Shown here in pieces: positions 60,750 to 64,000 of a stretch of 64,000 nt of DNA; the first letter of the stretch is position 1, and each line of letters starts with the position of its first letter. The position numbers were made by a program, and so were the translations under genes. A model generated the notes under the pieces. The model had not been told where the DNA came from. It saw only the letters and a list, made by a program, of their open reading frames with translations, and searched no databases. Source of the DNA: Nannocystis sp. (GTDB lineage: Bacteria; Myxococcota_A; Polyangia; Nannocystales; Nannocystaceae); assembly GCF_016714285.1 (NCBI RefSeq), contig NZ_JADJNN010000019.1, positions 135,320-199,319 of the forward strand, read 5' to 3'.

Positions 60750-61886
60750 TTGCGCCCCGTTCCCTCGCTCGCCAACCTCTCGCCGTACCGGGCCGTTTCC
60801 TCGTTGGACCGCATCTGGGAGCGTCCGAGTGAGCAGCACTTCAAGCTCGACTGGAACGAGGCCAGTGTCCCGCCCTCGCCGCGGGTGTACGAGGCGATCG
60901 TCTCGTTCCTCAGCAACAGCAACCATCTCAACTGGTACCCGGAGCTCGGCAGCCGCTCGCTGGCCGAGTCGCTGGCCGACTACACCAACGTCCCCGCCGC
61001 GCAGATCCTCGTGACCAACGGCTCCGACGACGCGCTCGAGCTGGTCTGTAAGACCTTCCTCGACCCCGGCGACGCCGTGCTGGTCCCGCAGCCGACGTAC
61101 ACGCACTTCCTCGTGTACGCCCGCTCGCGCGGCGCCCGGGTCGTCGACTTCTTCAGCCGCGACATCTTCAGCGCCGACATCGAGCGCCTCGAGGCCCAGG
61201 TCCGCGGCGGCCAGTTCAAGCTGGTCTACCTCGTCAGCCCCAACAACCCCACCGGCGTCGTCTACACCCGCGATGAGGTCGAGCGCCTGCTGATCGCCGC
61301 GCCCTCCACCCTGTTCATCGTCGACGAGGCCTACCACGAGTTCTACGGCGAGACCGTCGTCGAGCTCGTCAACCAGTACGACAACCTCGTCGTCACCCGC
61401 ACCTTCTCCAAGTGCTTCGCCATCGCCGGCCTGCGCATGGGCTACCTGTGCACCTCAGACTACGCGGTCGGCGAGCTGGCCAAGCCCTTCAACCCCAAGA
61501 GCGTCAATCGCCTCGGCCAGGTCGCCGCCCAGGCCTGCCTCGACGACCTCCCGTACTACGGCTGGTACGTCAGCGAGGTCGACAAGGCCCGCACCTTCCT
61601 CACCGCCGAGCTGCGCCGCCGCGGCCTGTCCTGCTACCCGACGCCCGCGAACTTCATCCTCGTGCAGTTGCCCGAGCCCACCCGCTTCTGCGCCCTCCTG
61701 GCCGAGCAGGGCGTCTACATCCGCGACCGCAGCGACCTCCCGCGCCTCCCCAACTTCGTACGCATGACCCTCCCGACCCTCGACCAGTCCGAGGAGGTCC
61801 TGCGTCGCGTCGACATCGTGCTCGCCCAGATGCGCAGCAGCTCGCGCTCTGCGGCCGTTGCCAGCCCAGGGCCTGAGGGCCTGTAG
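60750..61886 (+). CDS. hisC: HisC-like PLP aminotransferase
   Basis: 378 residues; TTG at 60750 is the assumed start. Fold type I aminotransferase: DWNEAS, YPELGSRSLAESLADY, TNGSDDALELVCKTF, SPNNPTGVVYTRDE, FIVDEAYHEFYGE and the PLP-binding K221 in RTFSKCFAIAGLRMGY, C-terminal PANFILVQLP and VYIRDR. HisC subfamily, which includes histidinol-phosphate aminotransferase and lyases or transaminases that act on phospho-amino alcohols. Not inside a his operon, and it stands between two CDP-alcohol transferases, so a lipid-precursor role is possible. Confidence 0.8.
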   Translation: MRPVPSLANLSPYRAVSSLDRIWERPSEQHFKLDWNEASVPPSPRVYEAIVSFLSNSNHLNWYPELGSRSLAESLADYTNVPAAQILVTNGSDDALELVCKTFLDPGDAVLVPQPTYTHFLVYARSRGARVVDFFSRDIFSADIERLEAQVRGGQFKLVYLVSPNNPTGVVYTRDEVERLLIAAPSTLFIVDEAYHEFYGETVVELVNQYDNLVVTRTFSKCFAIAGLRMGYLCTSDYAVGELAKPFNPKSVNRLGQVAAQACLDDLPYYGWYVSEVDKARTFLTAELRRRGLSCYPTPANFILVQLPEPTRFCALLAEQGVYIRDRSDLPRLPNFVRMTLPTLDQSEEVLRRVDIVLAQMRSSSRSAAVASPGPEGL

Positions 61887-61932
61887 CGGCGTGCGGCCAG
61901 CGGCCCGTAGCGGCCCGTGACGGGGCCTTGGG

Positions 61933-62954
61933 TCACGTCCGCGACGACGGCAGGGGCCCGCGCAGCAGCAGGTGCAGCGCCATCAGCACGCCGATCATGC
62001 CGCCGAGGATCGACCCGTAGACCACCACGGCCTCGACCTGTCCGCACAGGCACAGCAACATCCACGCGAACACGTAGGTGTCGCGGCGAAACAGCGCCCG
62101 CAGGTGGCCGCCGACGCCCTTCACCCCGAACACCTCCTGGACCTCGCCCTTGTCGCGCTGAAACCAGATGCGGAAGCTGTACGCGTCGCCGCTGCCGGTG
62201 CGGCGGTAGACCTCGTGGTACATGACCGCCTGACCGAACACCCGCAAGCCGCTCGCCACCAGCGCCAGCGTGCACCAGGCGCCCCCCGCGGCCACCCCTG
62301 CGCCGATGACGAACGCGACGTCCAGCAGGTCGTCGCTGAGATTGTCGAGCCACTGCCCGAGCTTGCTGCCCTGAAAGCGCAGGCGGGCCAGCTCGCCGTC
62401 GCAGGAGTCGAGGATCGACTGCAGCTGCATGAGCACCCCGCCGACCGCCAGCGCCGGCCATGAGCCTCGGCGACGGTAAACGCCGCCGCCAACCCGACCG
62501 CCGTCGACGCCAGCGTGACCTGATTCGGCGTCACCCGCGTGCTCGCCAGCCGCCTTGTGATCGGCATCGACACCCGCCAATTAAGCCAGCCGTCGATGAG
62601 CCCCTGGTGCCCCTTGGCCAGCTGCAGGCACAGCGCCCATTCCGCGGCCCGGCAGCTCGCCGCGTCGACCACGCGCTTCCCGAGCACCTCGTCCCCACGC
62701 ACCACCACGGCCTCCGGCGGCGCCCCGCTGCCCGGCCGCACCCACTCGACCAGCACCGGCAGGTCGGCCCGCAGCGGCACCGGCTCCGCCGCCACCTGCG
62801 CGACCACGATGCCCCGCTTGGGCAACCCCCGCAGCACCCGCTCGAGCACCGTGAGCCCACCGCACACCATCGCGTGACCGCCCTCGGCGCCGGTCTCGAC
62901 GAACGCCAGCGTCGGGGGCAGTCGATCGGCCAAGTCGGGGTAGGAGCTGCTCAT
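61933..62954 (-). CDS. Fused CDP-alcohol phosphatidyltransferase, one frameshift
   Basis: N-terminal about 115 residues (from ATG 62954) look like a degenerate nucleotidyltransferase domain (LVEWVRPGSGAPPEAVVVRGDEVLGKRVVDAASCR) as in bifunctional inositol-phosphate cytidylyl-/phospho-transferases. The C-terminal membrane domain has RVTPNQVTLASTAVGL and, after a frame change near 62460, the motif DG-x2-AR...G...D...D in DSCDGELARLRFQGSKLGQWLDNLSDD. The span is one base short of a multiple of three (about 340 residues expected). Convergent with the HisC-like gene. Confidence 0.7.
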
Positions 62955-62992
62955 GCGCGACACCTACCACAGCCGTCGCGGGCCGCAAACGC

Positions 62993-64000
62993 CTACTGCG
63001 GCGTGATCACGTCGAGCTTCATCCCGCCCGGGTACGCGTACGAGGTGAAGTCCGTGTAACCGACGTTGATGATGGCGAAGGGCTGCGAGCTCTCGGCGAC
63101 GTGGGCGCCCTCTGTGATCACCCAGTCGGCCAGCTCGTAGCCCCCGATCGCCACGTACCCGCCGACCTGCACCCCGTCCACCGTGACCGCCGCCGCCCCG
63201 GCCTTGCGGATGATCTGGACGTAGTTCTTGGTGTAGCCGAGGCCGGTGGCGAACACGTAGCGGTTGAGAAACTGCTCGACCGGGATCATCTGCACCGTCG
63301 ACGGGTCGCCGGTGCCGGCGCCCGCCGTCTGCGACTCGAGGTACTGCACCGGCAGGAACGCCGCGTCGCCGGTCATGATGAAGTGCTGGCTGGTGGTGAT
63401 GATCTTGAACTCGCCCTTCATCAGCGTGAAGGGTCCGCCGGTCTGATCCGGCGTCGTCGTGATCTTCACCCCGTCCTGCCCGCCGAACACCCGCCAGTGG
63501 TACTTCTCGGTCCCCCGCTTGGGCGCGTGCGCGGCCACGTAGGTCTTCCCCCAGTAGTCGATCGGCAGCATCTGCTCCTCGATATGATCGCAGGTGTGGT
63601 TGCCGGTCGGCTCGCTCGTGCAGGCCGACGCCCCGACCACCCAGATCGGCTTGTCGGCGCTGACGTAGGTCCCGGTCAGGTCGACCGTGTACGCCGCCGC
63701 CACTTGCAGCGTGGTGAGGCGATCGAGCTTCACCTGGCCCTGCTGCCCGGCCTTGACCATCGGCACCCCGATGCCCGCGATCGTGTCGACCGGCGGCGTC
63801 CAGCTCACCGTCGTGTCGTCGGTCGTGGCGATCACTACGAAGTAGCTGCGATGGTTCTTGTGCAGCGTGCCCTCGCGCGCCGAGGCGATCACGTAGTTCT
63901 TCGCCAGCGCCGGCTCGGGCAGCAGCATCGACGCGTCGTTGGTCAGCTGGGCCCCGCGCGGCGCGTGCTGGTACGCGACGATCGGCAAGTCGCTGGCGAC
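62993..64000 (-). CDS. IgGFc-binding-type lipoprotein, C-terminal part (start outside window)
   Basis: The frame stays open to the right edge, so the start lies beyond 64000. Beta-rich sequence with ATTDDTTVSWTPPV, TGTYVSADKPIWVVGASACTSEPTGNHTCDHIEEQMLP and YGYTKNYVQII-type strands is the same family as 8567-10294 (SGTCDHLEEVMPP there). Ends at 62993 with the typical YAYPGGMKLDV. The protein is probably surface exposed. Confidence 0.75.
   Translation of the reverse strand, partial: VASDLPIVAYQHAPRGAQLTNDASMLLPEPALAKNYVIASAREGTLHKNHRSYFVVIATTDDTTVSWTPPVDTIAGIGVPMVKAGQQGQVKLDRLTTLQVAAAYTVDLTGTYVSADKPIWVVGASACTSEPTGNHTCDHIEEQMLPIDYWGKTYVAAHAPKRGTEKYHWRVFGGQDGVKITTTPDQTGGPFTLMKGEFKIITTSQHFIMTGDAAFLPVQYLESQTAGAGTGDPSTVQMIPVEQFLNRYVFATGLGYTKNYVQIIRKAGAAAVTVDGVQVGGYVAIGGYELADWVITEGAHVAESSQPFAIINVGYTDFTSYAYPGGMKLDVITPQ

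Noticed and set aside
1..64000. CRISPR arrays, transposases, integrases, tRNA or rRNA genes
   Set aside because: None was seen on reading both strands. The tandem repeats at 36013 and 42039 have only three or four copies, irregular or very short spacers and no cas genes.

Overview
The window is very GC-rich (roughly 70% by eye), densely coded on both strands, and carries at least eight secreted or lipoprotein genes with Ser/Thr/Gly-rich linkers behind a lipobox (GCGD-type), several of them Cys-rich or beta-propeller proteins. Together with a thiazole/oxazole (TOMM) peptide locus, a DUF4157 protein and IgGFc-binding-type lipoproteins, this points to a myxobacterium of the Nannocystis/Plesiocystis kind (inference from gene style, not from a marker). 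No tRNA, rRNA, CRISPR array, insertion sequence or integrase was recognised.

Layout. 1-1.4 kb: broken TPR protein. 1.4-5.4 kb (minus): radical SAM/SPASM protein coupled to a two-TM protein, then a frameshifted di-haem cytochrome lipoprotein. 5.4-12.3 kb: JmjC protein, broken HExxH membrane protein, Cys-rich lipoproteins, an IgGFc-type lipoprotein and a broken DUF4157 protein. 12.3-13.8 kb: class III nucleotide cyclase. 13.9-18.9 kb (minus): a five-gene TOMM RiPP operon (precursor, SagB dehydrogenase, HemN-like radical SAM, E1-like leader binder, YcaO) behind a clear sigma70-type promoter. 19-35 kb: mostly single housekeeping and secreted genes (DUF6817, aldehyde dehydrogenase, bestrophin, VOC, AttH/CrtC-like, TPR lipoproteins, esterase, CoA-transferase beta subunit, mtnA, lysA). 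35.5-36.1 kb: a gene-free stretch holding a promoter, a strong Shine-Dalgarno, a 26-codon ORF, five perfect hairpins and a four-copy tandem repeat. 36.1-37.5 kb: ribA and a degenerate Fic gene. 37.7-41.3 kb: start of a division/cell-wall cluster (rsmH, ftsL-like, ftsI). 43-47 kb: secreted hydrolase and two propeller lipoproteins. 47.4-53.3 kb (plus): a lipid cassette (alpha/beta hydrolase, MpaB oxygenase fused to cytochrome b5, thioesterase-like protein, fatty acyl-AMP ligase, acyl carrier protein, membrane desaturase), mostly joined by ATGA overlaps. 53.3-58.3 kb: Cys-rich lipoprotein, GNAT, PHP-type hydrolase, BrkB membrane protein. 58.4-63 kb: two CDP-alcohol phosphatidyltransferases flanking a mannose-1-P guanylyltransferase-type gene and a HisC-like aminotransferase. 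63-64 kb: partial IgGFc-type lipoprotein.

Two loci could make unusual products. The TOMM operon encodes a precursor whose C-terminal core is two Cys, a Ser and six Cys. The fatty acyl-AMP ligase/ACP/desaturase cassette resembles systems that desaturate ACP-bound fatty acids, here with an MpaB-cytochrome b5 fusion.

Ten genes, including members of both loci, carry frameshifts. In eight cases one or two single-base indels restore a full-length protein; several lie in or next to short G or C runs. Sequencing or assembly error is at least as likely as gene death. A short palindrome family (GGACATGTCC or CTGTCC..GGACAG cores) is scattered through the window. It fills several convergent gene gaps and is also read through in frame inside coding sequence.
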